Of a stretch of DNA of 64,000 nt, positions 9,862-19,267 are shown piece after piece. This DNA is from Prochlorococcus sp. AG-347-J06 (GTDB lineage: Bacteria; Cyanobacteriota; Cyanobacteriia; PCC-6307; Cyanobiaceae). The notes beneath the pieces are model-generated. The model was given only the letters and a program-made list of their open reading frames with translations. It was not told the origin of the DNA and searched no databases. The position numbers were made by a program, and so were the translations under genes. How positions within the stretch are numbered: position 1 is the stretch's first letter; each line of letters opens with the position of its first letter. The stretch is taken from assembly GCA_003281525.1 (NCBI GenBank), contig QCBT01000006.1, positions 1-64,000 on the forward strand, written 5' to 3'.

Positions 9862-10587
9862 TTAGGGTTTGAACACTTTTATTTTTGGTTTATCTGGATT
9901 AGTAAGATCAATATTATCTATTTTTTTTGAAAAGCTATTTTTCTTAAATTCATTTTTAAGATAATTGATTTTTTGAAATTGATTGTTGATTAAATTTGGC
10001 TTAAATCCTAAGAATATTGTTTTTAAATCTTTTTCCTCAACAGTTAGAAACCCATCGGATGAGAAAGTTATTTTAACTATCTCTAATTCATAATTATCTA
10101 TAGCAATAAAAATTTCAGATAATATTTTTTTAAATTTTTCTTTCCACCCAAAAACTTTTATGGTTAGTTTATTCAAATTTTTTTCATCCACATTTTGTTT
10201 ATTTATAAAAATTCCATCTTTATCAATGAAGCCTAATATTTTTTCGTAATTTAATATTCTCTCACCGTAAGCTATTGGAGTTCTTGAATTAATATGAATT
10301 TTCAAACCAAAAGGAAATAGTTCTCTGATTACCGAAACATTCTTGAGTGATAAATTTTGTTTTAACTCTTTTTCTAGCAAATTTGTTTCAATAAAAATTA
10401 ATCGGGTAGGAAAATTTAAAGATGAATTTTTTATCACATCATTCTGCGAAAATAATTCACTACCAGAAATCCTGATGTCCTGAATATAAACTTTTTTGAG
10501 TGTTTTTATGCTTAAAAAGCTTGTTAAAAATAAAAATGAAATTAGAAAAAAAAAGCTTCTATTTTTGATTCCTTTTTTGTTTTTCAC
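9862..10587 (-). CDS. ftsQ: cell division protein FtsQ-like (POTRA domain)
   Basis: A 241-residue bitopic membrane protein with a basic N-terminus, one hydrophobic segment (about 12-27) and a periplasmic POTRA domain (VYIQDIRISGSELFSQNDV onwards), followed by a beta domain with SRTPIAYGE. This architecture and the position just upstream of ftsZ identify it as FtsQ, although the sequence itself is divergent and lysine/asparagine-rich. It starts at a GTG that overlaps the stop of the preceding gene (GTGA at 10584-10587), a coupled arrangement. Confidence 0.85.
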   Translation of the reverse strand: MKNKKGIKNRSFFFLISFLFLTSFLSIKTLKKVYIQDIRISGSELFSQNDVIKNSSLNFPTRLIFIETNLLEKELKQNLSLKNVSVIRELFPFGLKIHINSRTPIAYGERILNYEKILGFIDKDGIFINKQNVDEKNLNKLTIKVFGWKEKFKKILSEIFIAIDNYELEIVKITFSSDGFLTVEEKDLKTIFLGFKPNLINNQFQKINYLKNEFKKNSFSKKIDNIDLTNPDKPKIKVFKP

Positions 10588-10994
10588 AAATCACATCGAG
10601 CTTTTTCCATCAGTTGATCCATCCATTCTCTCGCTTGCTCTGCATCTGAAAATGGTACATCCATCTCTTTCCCGTCCCCTACTAATCTCAACCTGCACTT
10701 ACCTTGAGATTCACTTGTTAGAGGAGCTTCCCCTGAAGTTAGTGCCATTAATTCAACTAATTCTAGTTTCTTGATCGTAAAACAATCTTTTTCTTCAAAT
10801 TTACCAGCTTCAAATGCGCTCCACTTTAACTCCCCATTTTTTAAAGACGCTGCACCTGAACTATCTAACTTGCACAGTTCAGAATCACTAGCCCAACTTC
10901 TAAAAAGATTTTGCCTTCTTCTTTCTAACCATCCAAGTGCAGTTAATAAAATGAAGATTAAAAGTAATGGTAACCAAAGTAGTCCATGCAACAT
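10584..10994 (-). CDS. N-terminally anchored protein in the ddl-ftsQ cluster, unknown function
   Basis: A 136-residue protein with one membrane segment (about 4-21) followed by a soluble domain of roughly 110 residues rich in Glu, Lys and Leu. Cysteines occur in ELCKL, DCFTI, GKCRL and the C-terminal RCDL. No known domain recognised. Its place between ddl and ftsQ, with a 4-base stop/start overlap to ftsQ and 10 bases after ddl, suggests a role in envelope or division biology by association only. I expect cyanobacterial homologues, but cannot search. Confidence 0.7.
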   Translation of the reverse strand: MLHGLLWLPLLLIFILLTALGWLERRRQNLFRSWASDSELCKLDSSGAASLKNGELKWSAFEAGKFEEKDCFTIKKLELVELMALTSGEAPLTSESQGKCRLRLVGDGKEMDVPFSDAEQAREWMDQLMEKARCDL

Positions 10995-11004
10995 TTGATT
11001 TAAA

Positions 11005-12072
11005 TTACAAATCTAAAGATATTTCTACCAGTTTAGCCACAAGTTGTTCAATTTTTAAACCTGAAGCTTCCCAAAGCATTGGAAACATACTGTTTTCTGT
11101 AAAACCAGGAATTGTATTTATTTCATTTAGCAAAATTTTATTTGAAGATTTTTCTAAAAAGAAATCTACTCTTGCAAAACCGAAAATATTTAGTGCTCTA
11201 CAACTTTTAATAGCAATTTCTTTAATTTCTTTTGTGATTTTAGAATCTATTTCGGCTGGGATAATTATTTTATTATTTGAGTGATATTTTGAATCGTAAT
11301 CATACCAATCACTTTCGTAATTTACCTCGCCTATCTCAGAGGTTAAGAGTTTTGAATTTCCAATTATTCCGCATTCAATCTCCCTTACCTCTAAACCTTC
11401 CTCTATTAAGATTCTTGGATCTATTTCCCTAGCCTTTTCTAATGCTAGTAATATTTCCGATTCATTTTTGACTTTGGAGATTCCAAGAGATGAGCCAGAG
11501 TTCGATGGTTTAACAAAAACTGGAAATTTTAATTTTTTTAAAATTTCATTAATTATTTTATTTTTTACTTGCTTATCGTTGAGGTCTTCATTTTGAAAAA
11601 CTAGATAATTAACTTGAGGAAGTTTAAGATTTGAGAAAATTGTTTTCATCAATATTTTATCCATTCCAAGTGCAGAGCCAATAATTCCGCACCCGACTAA
11701 AGGTTTCTTTGTAAATCTAATTAAGCCATGAATTGATCCGTCTTCACCATTAAATCCATGTAGAAGAGGAAACCAAACATCAATATTTTGAAATTCAATT
11801 CCGTCGAGGAAGTTTATTTTTTCTTGATTAAAAATTTCTTGTTTTTTTGTCTTATAGTTTTCAATTTCACCAATTAGGATTTTTTCTGAAATATCACTAT
11901 CAAGCCAAACTCCATATTTGTTTATATAAAAGGCTTTAACTGTAAAGCGTTCTTTATTTATTTGTGCATTAAATGCTTGAAAAACTGTTTTTGCAGAGGA
12001 TATCGATATTTCATGTTCATTGGAATTCCCGCCAAATATTAATCCAATACATTTTTTCTTTCCCCCGATCAT
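11005..12072 (-). CDS. ddl: D-alanine--D-alanine ligase
   Basis: A 355-residue ATP-grasp ligase that joins two D-alanines for peptidoglycan precursors. Visible family features are GLIFGGNSNEHEIS at the N-terminus, HGFNGEDGSIHGL, KPSNSGSSLGISKV (ATP-grasp loop), and ARVDFFLE with LLNEINTIPGFTENSMFP near the end (Mg2+ and substrate sites). The length is normal. It is the first gene of a same-strand run ddl, unknown, ftsQ, ftsZ, and follows miaB by 11 bases. Confidence 0.96.
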   Translation of the reverse strand: MIGGKKKCIGLIFGGNSNEHEISISSAKTVFQAFNAQINKERFTVKAFYINKYGVWLDSDISEKILIGEIENYKTKKQEIFNQEKINFLDGIEFQNIDVWFPLLHGFNGEDGSIHGLIRFTKKPLVGCGIIGSALGMDKILMKTIFSNLKLPQVNYLVFQNEDLNDKQVKNKIINEILKKLKFPVFVKPSNSGSSLGISKVKNESEILLALEKAREIDPRILIEEGLEVREIECGIIGNSKLLTSEIGEVNYESDWYDYDSKYHSNNKIIIPAEIDSKITKEIKEIAIKSCRALNIFGFARVDFFLEKSSNKILLNEINTIPGFTENSMFPMLWEASGLKIEQLVAKLVEISLDL

Positions 12073-12083
12073 TTAAAAAAAAT

Positions 12084-13478
12084 TTATAAAGAAAGTTCTC
12101 CTGTTAAAGAAAAAGGTCTTGCTTCATTTATTCGGACATTTATCTCATCTCCCAACGAAAAATTAAAGTTAATGTTTTTTGGAATCTCTACGAAAGTTAA
12201 TCTATTTGTTCTAGTTCTACCCATTATTTGAGAGGAATTTTTTGGATTTAAACCCTCAATTAAAACACTTACGATATTGTTGATATATCTTTGATTTCTA
12301 CTCCTAGCAGTTTTCTCGACCAAATCATTAATTTCCTGTAATCTAGCTTTTTTTACCTCTTCCGCAAGTTGATTCGTCCAAACTGCAGCAGGCGTATTTG
12401 GCCTTGGAGAGTATGCTGCTGTATTAACCTGATCAAAGCCAATTTCTGATATTAGCTTTAATGTATCTTGATATTGTTGTTCGGTTTCTCCTGGGAAAGC
12501 AACTATCGCGTCAGCTGTGATTGATGCATCTGGCATTAACGACCTTATGTTCTCGATAATATTTTTATACTTTTTAATAGAGTAACCTCTGGACATTTGC
12601 TTTAAAATTTCATCATTTCCACTTTGGAAGGGGATATGGAAATGTTCACAGACTTTATCAAGTTCATAACAAGCTTGAATCAACCTTTTTGAAAAATATC
12701 TTGGATGACTAGTAGCAAATCTTATTCTGCGAATTCCATTAACATCATGAATATAATACAAAAGATCAGTTAGGGTATTCTCTTTTCTCCCCTCTTTTGT
12801 AGTTCCATGAAGGTCTCTACCATAAGCATCAATGTTCTGACCCAACAGAGTAATTTCTTTAAAATTATCATCAGCTAATTTTTGGATCTCACTTTTTATC
12901 GCATTTGGATATCTTGATTGCTCTTTCCCTCTGACAGAGGGAACTACACAATATGAACATCTTTCATTACATCCATAAATGATATTAACCCAGCCACAAA
13001 TAGAGCTTTCTCTTCTGGCACTTGTTATATCTTCAGAAATGAAGGTTTCTTCTGTAGCAGCAACTTGATTTCCTAAATCAACTTTCCCAAGAAGATTCTC
13101 AAGATTATTTACGTGTTGAGGCCCCATAACCAGATCAAGTTCTGGGACTCTTCTTAGTAAGGATTCTCCCTCTTGCTGAGCAAGACAACCTGCAACAATA
13201 AGTTTTAAGCTAGGTGTTTTGTGCTTTCTTTTTGCTTGTCTTCCTAAAAAGCTATAAACTTTTTGCTCTGCATTATCTCTAATAGTGCATGTATTGTACA
13301 AGACCAAATCGGCATTTAATTCATTATCTGCTCTTGTGTATCCCATTTTCTCTAATGTCCCAGCCATTCTCTCAGAATCAGCCTTGTTCATTTGGCATCC
13401 AAATGTGGTTATCCAATAACTGCCAGTAGTTGCGATCTTTTGAGTTTTTTTTTCGTCTGATTTTGTTTTTGTTAGCAC
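12084..13478 (-). CDS. miaB: tRNA-2-methylthio-N6-dimethylallyladenosine synthase MiaB
   Basis: A 464-residue radical SAM methylthiotransferase that modifies A37 of tRNAs reading UNN codons. The N-terminal UPF0004 domain has its three cluster cysteines ([25 protein letters not shown]). The radical SAM motif CNERCSYC follows, and the C-terminal TRAM domain ends the protein ([13 protein letters not shown]). It begins at a GTG (13478). Close spacing suggests co-transcription with ddl. Downstream of tRNA-His on the same strand. Confidence 0.96.
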   Translation of the reverse strand: MLTKTKSDEKKTQKIATTGSYWITTFGCQMNKADSERMAGTLEKMGYTRADNELNADLVLYNTCTIRDNAEQKVYSFLGRQAKRKHKTPSLKLIVAGCLAQQEGESLLRRVPELDLVMGPQHVNNLENLLGKVDLGNQVAATEETFISEDITSARRESSICGWVNIIYGCNERCSYCVVPSVRGKEQSRYPNAIKSEIQKLADDNFKEITLLGQNIDAYGRDLHGTTKEGRKENTLTDLLYYIHDVNGIRRIRFATSHPRYFSKRLIQACYELDKVCEHFHIPFQSGNDEILKQMSRGYSIKKYKNIIENIRSLMPDASITADAIVAFPGETEQQYQDTLKLISEIGFDQVNTAAYSPRPNTPAAVWTNQLAEEVKKARLQEINDLVEKTARSRNQRYINNIVSVLIEGLNPKNSSQIMGRTRTNRLTFVEIPKNINFNFSLGDEINVRINEARPFSLTGELSL

Positions 13479-13550
13479 TTTGCTAGGGATTTTTTATGAT
13501 TCTTTAATTCAAAATTACAAGTTAAATAATTTTGCTGCAATATTTACGAG

Positions 13551-13624
13551 GGCGAGCGAGGGGATTCGAACCCCCGAATAGCGGCGCCACAAGCCGCTGC
13601 CTTAACCACTTGGCGACGCCCGCC
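13551..13624 (-). tRNA. tRNA-His (GTG)
   Basis: A full cloverleaf can be folded on the minus strand. The acceptor stem is GCGGGCG with CGCTCGC, preceded by the extra G(-1) opposite discriminator C that is special to histidine tRNA. The anticodon loop is TTGTGGC, giving anticodon GTG; the T-loop is TTCGAAT. The 74-base length includes G(-1). CCA is not encoded. It lies upstream of miaB. Confidence 0.96.
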
Positions 13625-13752
13625 TCACAACTATAAATTTAACAACTCAAGGGGGATTTTTCATAGTTATTTTTATCTTTTAGCGAAATTTGAATTATTT
13701 TCTAATTCCGTAAGGTTTTCTTATGATTTAAAATAAAAGAAAATTTAAAAAT

Positions 13753-14988
13753 TTGAGTAATTCCGGCACAGCTGAGGTTCTTATTCCCAGAAGCCTTTGT
13801 TTAATAGAAGATATAGATAACCTCATTATCGATATAGAGGATTTATGTTCAGTTTCCATTAGTTGGGAGGATGGATTTGTTTCTGAGTTAAAGCCTTTAA
13901 AAAATAAAGTTACAAAACCAAAAAATATTTTATTCCCAAGATTTGTGGAATCGCATTCGCATTTTGATAAATCTTTTACATGGGCAGACTTTCCTAATCT
14001 TGAATCAAACTATGGAGGAGCATTATCAGTAAATCTTGAAGAACATAAAACTAGAACTACAGATAAGGTTCTTGAAAGAGTTGAGAAATCATTAAAACTT
14101 GCCATAAGGAATGGATACCGAGCTATTAGAAGTCATATTGATACTTATAAAAGTCAATCTATTGATATTTGGATTGAACTTTTTAAATTACAAAAAAAAT
14201 TTTCATCTGAGTTGACATTACAATTCGTTGCTTTAGCTCCATTGGAATTCTGGGATACAACTAATGGAGAAGATTTGGCAAAAATATTTTCCTCTAATGG
14301 AGGAATTTTAGGAGGTGTAATTGTTCCTCCTTTCAATAAAAAAGATACAAGAAAATTGCTAGCAAAGATGCTTCTTCTAGCTAGAAAATATAAATTAGAA
14401 ATTGATTTGCATATAGACGAATCGATCATTGAGCCTGGAGCGGGAATAAAAGTTTTATTGGAGACAATCGAAAATTTAAAAATTAATAGTTTTCCAATTA
14501 CTTGTAGTCATTTGAGTAGTCTTATTTCTCTAAGTCATAGAGAGATTTTAAATTTAGGAGAAAAAATGGCTGAGAAAAATATTAAAGTTATTGCTTTACC
14601 TCTAACAAATTTTTGGCTACTCAATCGAAGTAATAAAACTACCTCATTAAAAAGACCAGTTGCTCCAATAAAGCAATTACAAAAATCACACGTAGATGTA
14701 TCTCTAGGTAGTGATAATGTTCAAGATCCCTGGTACCCATTTGGTAATTTTGATCCTTTTTATATGCTGTCTTGCTCGATACCTATGCTTCAACTAAATC
14801 CCTGGGAGAGAATGACTCTATCTTCTATTTTTTTAGCTCCAAGCCGATTATTAAACTTAAAGTGGGATGGTTTAATTAAAAAGGGTTGTCCTGCTGATTT
14901 TGTGATTTTAGATGCACAAAGATGGGCGGATGTTTTTTCGAGTTCCTTAAAGAGAAAAGTTTTTATAAAAGGCGATTTATATTGCTAA
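13753..14988 (+). CDS. cytosine-deaminase-like amidohydrolase
   Basis: A 411-residue metal-dependent hydrolase of the amidohydrolase superfamily. It shows the HxH metal motif in ESHSHFDKSF, a second site HIDE, a third in CSHLSSL, and the catalytic aspartate region LGSDNVQDPWYPFG, which closely matches the LGHDDVFDPWYPLG region of CodA. I therefore place it in the CodA-like group. The true substrate (cytosine, another pyrimidine or a related cyclic amide) cannot be read from sequence. Start is a TTG at 13753. The FAD oxidase gene follows 36 bases downstream on the same strand. Confidence 0.85.
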   Translation: MSNSGTAEVLIPRSLCLIEDIDNLIIDIEDLCSVSISWEDGFVSELKPLKNKVTKPKNILFPRFVESHSHFDKSFTWADFPNLESNYGGALSVNLEEHKTRTTDKVLERVEKSLKLAIRNGYRAIRSHIDTYKSQSIDIWIELFKLQKKFSSELTLQFVALAPLEFWDTTNGEDLAKIFSSNGGILGGVIVPPFNKKDTRKLLAKMLLLARKYKLEIDLHIDESIIEPGAGIKVLLETIENLKINSFPITCSHLSSLISLSHREILNLGEKMAEKNIKVIALPLTNFWLLNRSNKTTSLKRPVAPIKQLQKSHVDVSLGSDNVQDPWYPFGNFDPFYMLSCSIPMLQLNPWERMTLSSIFLAPSRLLNLKWDGLIKKGCPADFVILDAQRWADVFSSSLKRKVFIKGDLYC

Positions 14989-15024
14989 TCGGCTAATTTA
15001 TATAAAACAATAAGAATTTAATTA

Positions 15025-16380
15025 ATGACATCAAATACTCCTAAATTTATAGACAAATTTAGGAAAGTTAAAAACTTAGAGATTATTGAAAGCCAATCTG
15101 ACATAAAAAGACTTTCAAAAGATTTTTATAACTACTCTCCAATCCTTACTGAAAAATTAAACGAATGTATTGCTGATTTGGTGGTAAGACCTAATGATCA
15201 CAAAGCAGTAAAGGAAGTAGCAGAACTTTGTTGGGAATTTTCTATCCCACTTACTTTAAGGGGTTCAGGTACAGGTAATTATGGACAAGCTGTCCCATTG
15301 TTTAAAGGCGTTGTAATGCAGATGAGTCACTTTAATAAGTTAGAAGAATTTGATCCAGATACAGGTTTCGTAAAAGTACAGTCTGGCTGTCTTATGGGAG
15401 ATTTAAATAAAAAATTAGAGAAATATGAGAGGGAATTGAGGTTACTTCCAAGCACTTGGAAAACTGCAACAATTGGAGGTTTTATTGCAGGTGGATCAGG
15501 AGGTATTGGTTCAATTAGGTGGGGATTTCTAAGAGATCCAGGAAATCTTATTGGTTTAGAGGCAGTAACGATGAATGAAAAACCTGAATTATTAAAATTT
15601 GATGCTGAAGAATCCGAACCTTTGAATCATGCTTATGGGACTAATGGAATAATTACTTCTTTAATACTTGCTACTGATATCAAACGTAATTGGTATTCAA
15701 TAGTTATCGACTGTATTGAATTTGAAAAAACAATAGAAATATTAAAAACTCTCACCAGCGCAGCAATTGATCTGAAACTAGGAGCAATTCTTGAAGAAGA
15801 AATTGTAGATCAAATGCCAAAATGGTTTAAAACTAATTCTAGAAGTCACAAGATATTAATTCAATCTACTCTTGGAGGAATAAAAACCATCGAGCTAATT
15901 TGTAAAAAATTCAAAGTTGAATCTAACCTCCTTGGGGAAGAAGAAAAACTCGTTAATGGAATTTCTGAAGTCGTATGGAATCATACAACTCTTCATATGA
16001 GGTCTAAGGATAAAAATTGGACGTATTTACAGATGCTTTTGCCACTTAATGATGAACTTGAATTGATTAATTTTTTGAGAAAAAAATGGGGCAGAAAAGT
16101 TCTTTGGCATTTAGAGGCAGTTTCTCAACAAGGATCACCAAGATTAGCGGCTTTGCCTGTATTAAGGTGGAATGGGATAGATGAATTGAATGAAATAATG
16201 GAAGATTGTAAGAAACTTGGAGCGTTTATTTTTAATCCCCATGTTTTAACTGTCGAAGGCGGAGGCCTAGGAGTGGTTGACGCAGATCAAGTAAAAGCGA
16301 AATTAAAATTTGATCCTAAAGGGCTTTTAAATCCAGGGAAACTGGAAGGTTGGGAAGTAAAGGAACAATTTAATATTTAA
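15025..16380 (+). CDS. FAD-binding oxidase/dehydrogenase (GlcD-like, PCMH type)
   Basis: A 451-residue protein with the PCMH/vanillyl-alcohol-oxidase FAD-binding fold: a first part with PLTLRGSGTGNYGQ, then TATIGGFIAGGSGG and IRWGFLRDPGNL for the FAD pyrophosphate, and a C-terminal GlcD-like cap ending in FDPKGLLNPGKLEG. Relatives oxidise 2-hydroxy acids such as glycolate or D-lactate, but the substrate here is not determinable. It may share a transcript with the amidohydrolase before it. Its 3' end overlaps that of folC by 4 bases, tail to tail. Confidence 0.87.
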   Translation: MTSNTPKFIDKFRKVKNLEIIESQSDIKRLSKDFYNYSPILTEKLNECIADLVVRPNDHKAVKEVAELCWEFSIPLTLRGSGTGNYGQAVPLFKGVVMQMSHFNKLEEFDPDTGFVKVQSGCLMGDLNKKLEKYERELRLLPSTWKTATIGGFIAGGSGGIGSIRWGFLRDPGNLIGLEAVTMNEKPELLKFDAEESEPLNHAYGTNGIITSLILATDIKRNWYSIVIDCIEFEKTIEILKTLTSAAIDLKLGAILEEEIVDQMPKWFKTNSRSHKILIQSTLGGIKTIELICKKFKVESNLLGEEEKLVNGISEVVWNHTTLHMRSKDKNWTYLQMLLPLNDELELINFLRKKWGRKVLWHLEAVSQQGSPRLAALPVLRWNGIDELNEIMEDCKKLGAFIFNPHVLTVEGGGLGVVDADQVKAKLKFDPKGLLNPGKLEGWEVKEQFNI

Positions 16381-17606
16381 TATTTCTGATTATTTGAAAA
16401 TTTAATAAATTCAGCAACTAAAAAAATAGAACCTGTTAGAACAGGATGATTAGGCGGCCATTTTTCTAGGGAAAATAAATACTCAATGGCAAGTTCAAAT
16501 GTTTTAAATTCAATTGTTTTTTGAATGTCAATTTCCTTAATCTGAGAGATATCTTTTAATTGCCAACTAGGTTGGTTTGGTACTGGCACAAGTAATAAGT
16601 GATCATTTTTCTTTAGAAGTGTTTTTAATATTGCGTAAATATCTTTTTGTCTTTGGACACCTAAAATCCAATAAATTCCTTTATCCTGTTTCTCCCAATT
16701 GCTTCGCTCATCAGAGAGTGCTTTTGCAGCAGGATAATTATGCGCACAATCTACAAGAATTTCTTTGTTCAGATAATTTATTATTTCTAGCCTTCCATTC
16801 CAAGATGTCTTTTTAAGACCTTCAGATATTTGTTTTTCTTTAATATCAAATCCCATATTATTTAGCGCTTCAATTGCTCCAACAGCTACTGAAGCATTAT
16901 GCTTTTGAAAAATTCCTTTTAATCCAAGCTCAAAGCTGTTTGAAATTGAATCTTTCCATATAATTTCTGCTCCAACCTCTTTAACTTTTTTGGTTATTAA
17001 TTTTTCAACTTGACTATTTTGTTTGCATGAGATGACAATTGAGTTTTTTTCAATAACGGCTAATTTCTCTTCGGCAATTTTTTCAATCGTATCTCCAAGA
17101 AATTCTTTATGGTCTATGCCAATATTCCCAATAGCAATTATTGGTCTAGATTTGTGAGCTGTTGTCGCGTCTAATCGCCCACCTAAGCCAGCTTCAAGAA
17201 TGAGCAATTCAACTTTTTTATTGTCAAAAAAATTCAGTGCACAGCAAATGATTTTTTCAAAAGGAGTTAATTCAAATGTTGAAAAATTTTTTTCTATTAA
17301 TCTATAGATTTTTTCAAAATCAGTTTTGTTAATATTTTTTTTATTAACTCTAATCCTCTCGCATACGTCCAAAAGGTGAGGAGATGTCGTTACACCAAAA
17401 TTTCTTTTAGCTTCAAAAAGTATACTTTCTAAATATGCCGCGATTGATCCTTTCCCATTGGTTCCAATAATTTGTATCGCAGGGATATTCTCGCAAGGAT
17501 TACCAAGTTCTTGAAGTGCTTTTTTAATTCTTGATAAACCTAACTTGATATTATCCCTTTCATATTTGGGTGATAATTCAAAAAATTTTAAATTTGCATT
17601 TTTCAA
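16377..17606 (-). CDS. folC: folylpolyglutamate synthase / dihydrofolate synthase (Mur ligase family)
   Basis: A 409-residue ATP-dependent ligase that adds glutamates to folates (and may join dihydropteroate to glutamate). The P-loop IIGTNGKGSIAAYLE lies near residues 46-60; GLGGRLDATTA, GNIGIDHKEFLG and LVDCAHNYPAAKAL are further FolC/Mur-ligase signatures. The length is normal. ATG start, 11 bases downstream of argD on the same strand, so it is likely to be in one transcript with tRNA-Leu and argD. Confidence 0.93.
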   Translation of the reverse strand: MKNANLKFFELSPKYERDNIKLGLSRIKKALQELGNPCENIPAIQIIGTNGKGSIAAYLESILFEAKRNFGVTTSPHLLDVCERIRVNKKNINKTDFEKIYRLIEKNFSTFELTPFEKIICCALNFFDNKKVELLILEAGLGGRLDATTAHKSRPIIAIGNIGIDHKEFLGDTIEKIAEEKLAVIEKNSIVISCKQNSQVEKLITKKVKEVGAEIIWKDSISNSFELGLKGIFQKHNASVAVGAIEALNNMGFDIKEKQISEGLKKTSWNGRLEIINYLNKEILVDCAHNYPAAKALSDERSNWEKQDKGIYWILGVQRQKDIYAILKTLLKKNDHLLLVPVPNQPSWQLKDISQIKEIDIQKTIEFKTFELAIEYLFSLEKWPPNHPVLTGSIFLVAEFIKFSNNQKY

Positions 17607-17617
17607 AATTTAAATTG

Positions 17618-18793
17618 CTATAACTCTTCAAAAATTGAATTTAGCTTATCCAAAAGAATATTTATTTCTCTTCGCGAAATAACTAAAGGTGGGACAATCC
17701 TTACAACGTTCCCTCCTGCAGGAACTACCAGTAATCCTTTATCAAAAGCTTTTAATGTAATTTTTTTTGCATCAGCATAATCATCATTAATCACAAGACC
17801 TTGAATTAAACCTAAACCTCTTTTTCCGGTAATAATATTTGGAAATTTTTTTGACAATTCTTCAAATCCAGCACTTAATTGTTCCCCTCTTAGATAAACA
17901 TTATTGATAAGATTTCTTCTATTGATTTCTTCTAATACTGTTAGGGCAGCTTTACAGGCGAAAGGGTTACCCCCAAAAGTGCTTGCATGATCTCCTGGAG
18001 AAAAAATGTTAGCTTTTTCTTTTACTAATAATGCTCCAATTGCATGGCCTCCTCCCAATCCTTTAGCGAGGGTGAATCCATCAGGTTCAATTTCTAAATT
18101 CTCATAACCCCACATTTTCCCAGTTCGACCTACGCCACTTTGGACCTCATCTAACATTAGAAGAGAATTATATTTATCACATATATCTCTCAGGCTTTTA
18201 AAAAATATTTTACTTCCAGGAATTACGCCGCCTTCTCCTTGTATTGGTTCAACTAAAACGCCGGAAATTTTTTGATCATTATTTTCACACTCTTCAAATA
18301 ATTTTTTAACCGAATCAAAATTGTTAAATTTAAAAAATTTGAACCCTTTAATCATTGGTTCGAAACCTTTTCGATATTTGGGCTGTCCAGTAGCACTCAA
18401 GGCTGCTAGTGTCCTTCCATGAAAGCTGGATTCAGCTGCGAGAATAATTGATTCTTTGCCTTCATTTGTTGTATTACCATATTTTTTAATTAATTTAATT
18501 GCTGATTCATTTGCTTCTGCACCACTGTTGCAGAAAAAGACGCTTTTAGCACAACTCATATTCGTTAAGGTTCTGCTCAATTGTTCTTGTTCTTCAATAT
18601 TGTAGAGATTGGAGATGTGCTGAATCTTTTTTAGTTGAGTCGATAACCTTCTTCTTAAAACTCTGTCGCTATGTCCAAGACTACAAGTTGCTATACCAGC
18701 GACTGCATCAAGATACTTTTTACCTGTTTTGTCCCATAGCCAACAACCTTTTCCTTTTTTGAAAGATATGTCGAATCGACTATAGGTATTCAT
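17618..18793 (-). CDS. argD: acetylornithine aminotransferase
   Basis: A 391-residue class III PLP aminotransferase of arginine synthesis. It shows GCWLWDKTGKKYLDAVAGIA at the N-terminus, NSGAEANESAIKL, SFHGRTLAALSATG, LMLDEVQSGVGRTG and the PLP lysine in TLAKGLGGG. The start is the ATG at 18793: homologous N-termini begin here. The same frame is open further upstream, but that runs through the tRNA-Leu gene and is not coding. Only 5 bases separate the end of the tRNA from this ATG, so no normal ribosome binding site exists between them. Confidence 0.95.
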   Translation of the reverse strand: MNTYSRFDISFKKGKGCWLWDKTGKKYLDAVAGIATCSLGHSDRVLRRRLSTQLKKIQHISNLYNIEEQEQLSRTLTNMSCAKSVFFCNSGAEANESAIKLIKKYGNTTNEGKESIILAAESSFHGRTLAALSATGQPKYRKGFEPMIKGFKFFKFNNFDSVKKLFEECENNDQKISGVLVEPIQGEGGVIPGSKIFFKSLRDICDKYNSLLMLDEVQSGVGRTGKMWGYENLEIEPDGFTLAKGLGGGHAIGALLVKEKANIFSPGDHASTFGGNPFACKAALTVLEEINRRNLINNVYLRGEQLSAGFEELSKKFPNIITGKRGLGLIQGLVINDDYADAKKITLKAFDKGLLVVPAGGNVVRIVPPLVISRREINILLDKLNSIFEEL

Positions 18794-18798
18794 CAAAG

Positions 18799-18880
18799 TG
18801 GGAGCGGTCGGACTTGAACCGACATACCCGAAGGTGCCGCATTTTGAGTGCGGTGCGTCTACCAATTCCACCACGCTCCC
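18799..18880 (-). tRNA. tRNA-Leu (CAA)
   Basis: An 82-base class II tRNA on the minus strand: acceptor stem GGGAGCG with CGCTCCC and discriminator A, D-arm GGTGGAATTGGTAGACGC, anticodon stem CCGCA/TGCGG around loop CTCAAAA (anticodon CAA), a long variable arm typical of leucine, and T-loop TTCAAGT. CCA is not encoded. The argD start codon follows 5 bases after the discriminator base, so the tRNA and argD are probably on one primary transcript. Confidence 0.96.
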
Positions 18881-18907
18881 AAGGCTTTTGCAAAAATGAA
18901 CTTTTTT

Positions 18908-18913
18908 ATTATA
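18908..18913 (-). promoter_or_regulatory. candidate -10 box for tRNA-Leu and argD
   Basis: A perfect TATAAT on the minus strand, 27 bases upstream of the mature 5' end of tRNA-Leu. This would place the transcript start near 18900 with a short 5' leader for RNase P. No convincing -35 box is seen. Confidence 0.4.
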
Positions 18914-19122
18914 ACAAAAATCAATTTATTGACTATTGTTTGGGTCAAGGAGCAGTGATCAAGATAACGTTTTTTAATAGTTAATCTTTTCGATAAAAAC
19001 ATAGATTTATATTTATTGCATTTGCTGACAAGAAATAAGATAAAAAAGAAAATTTAAGCATTTATGACACATTTTTGTGATTAAATACGAGTAAAAGTCT
19101 TTTTTTGAAAGGAGATAGCTTC

Positions 19123-19167
19123 ATGATTAGTAATATTGTGTTATATTGGATAAAAAAACATGTCTAA
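19123..19167 (+). CDS. 14-residue leader-like micro-ORF with strong ribosome binding site
   Basis: The ATG at 19123 opens MISNIVLYWIKKHV then TAA. It is preceded by AAAGGAG (19108-19114), a near-perfect Shine-Dalgarno sequence 8 bases away, which stands out because most genes here lack one. The frame overlaps the start of the next micro-ORF by 8 bases. It could be a short hydrophobic peptide or a leader that lets ribosomes enter the next frame. Translation is inferred, not shown. Confidence 0.35.
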   Translation: MISNIVLYWIKKHV

Positions 19168-19267
19168 AATCCAAGCTAAAAAATTATCCCTTAGATTTGC
19201 CCCTTACCTTTTTATTGCAGTTACTATACTGACAACATTCGGATCTAATAGTGGAACTTGGGCATGA
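19160..19267 (+). CDS. 35-residue putative membrane micropeptide
   Basis: The ATG at 19160 gives a 35-residue peptide: a basic N-terminus (MSKIQAKKLSLR), one hydrophobic segment (about 13-28) and a short Ser/Gly-rich tail. The start lies inside the preceding 14-codon frame and the stop overlaps the next start as ATGA (19264-19267). This chain of overlaps is the pattern of translationally coupled genes. The N-in, single-pass topology resembles small subunits of photosynthetic or transport complexes, but I recognise no family. Confidence 0.45.
   Translation: MSKIQAKKLSLRFAPYLFIAVTILTTFGSNSGTWA

Noticed and set aside
18794-18874. Extension of the argD reading frame upstream to 18874
   Set aside because: The added 27 codons lie inside tRNA-Leu; the frame is open only because of the tRNA sequence, and argD homologues start at the ATG at 18793.
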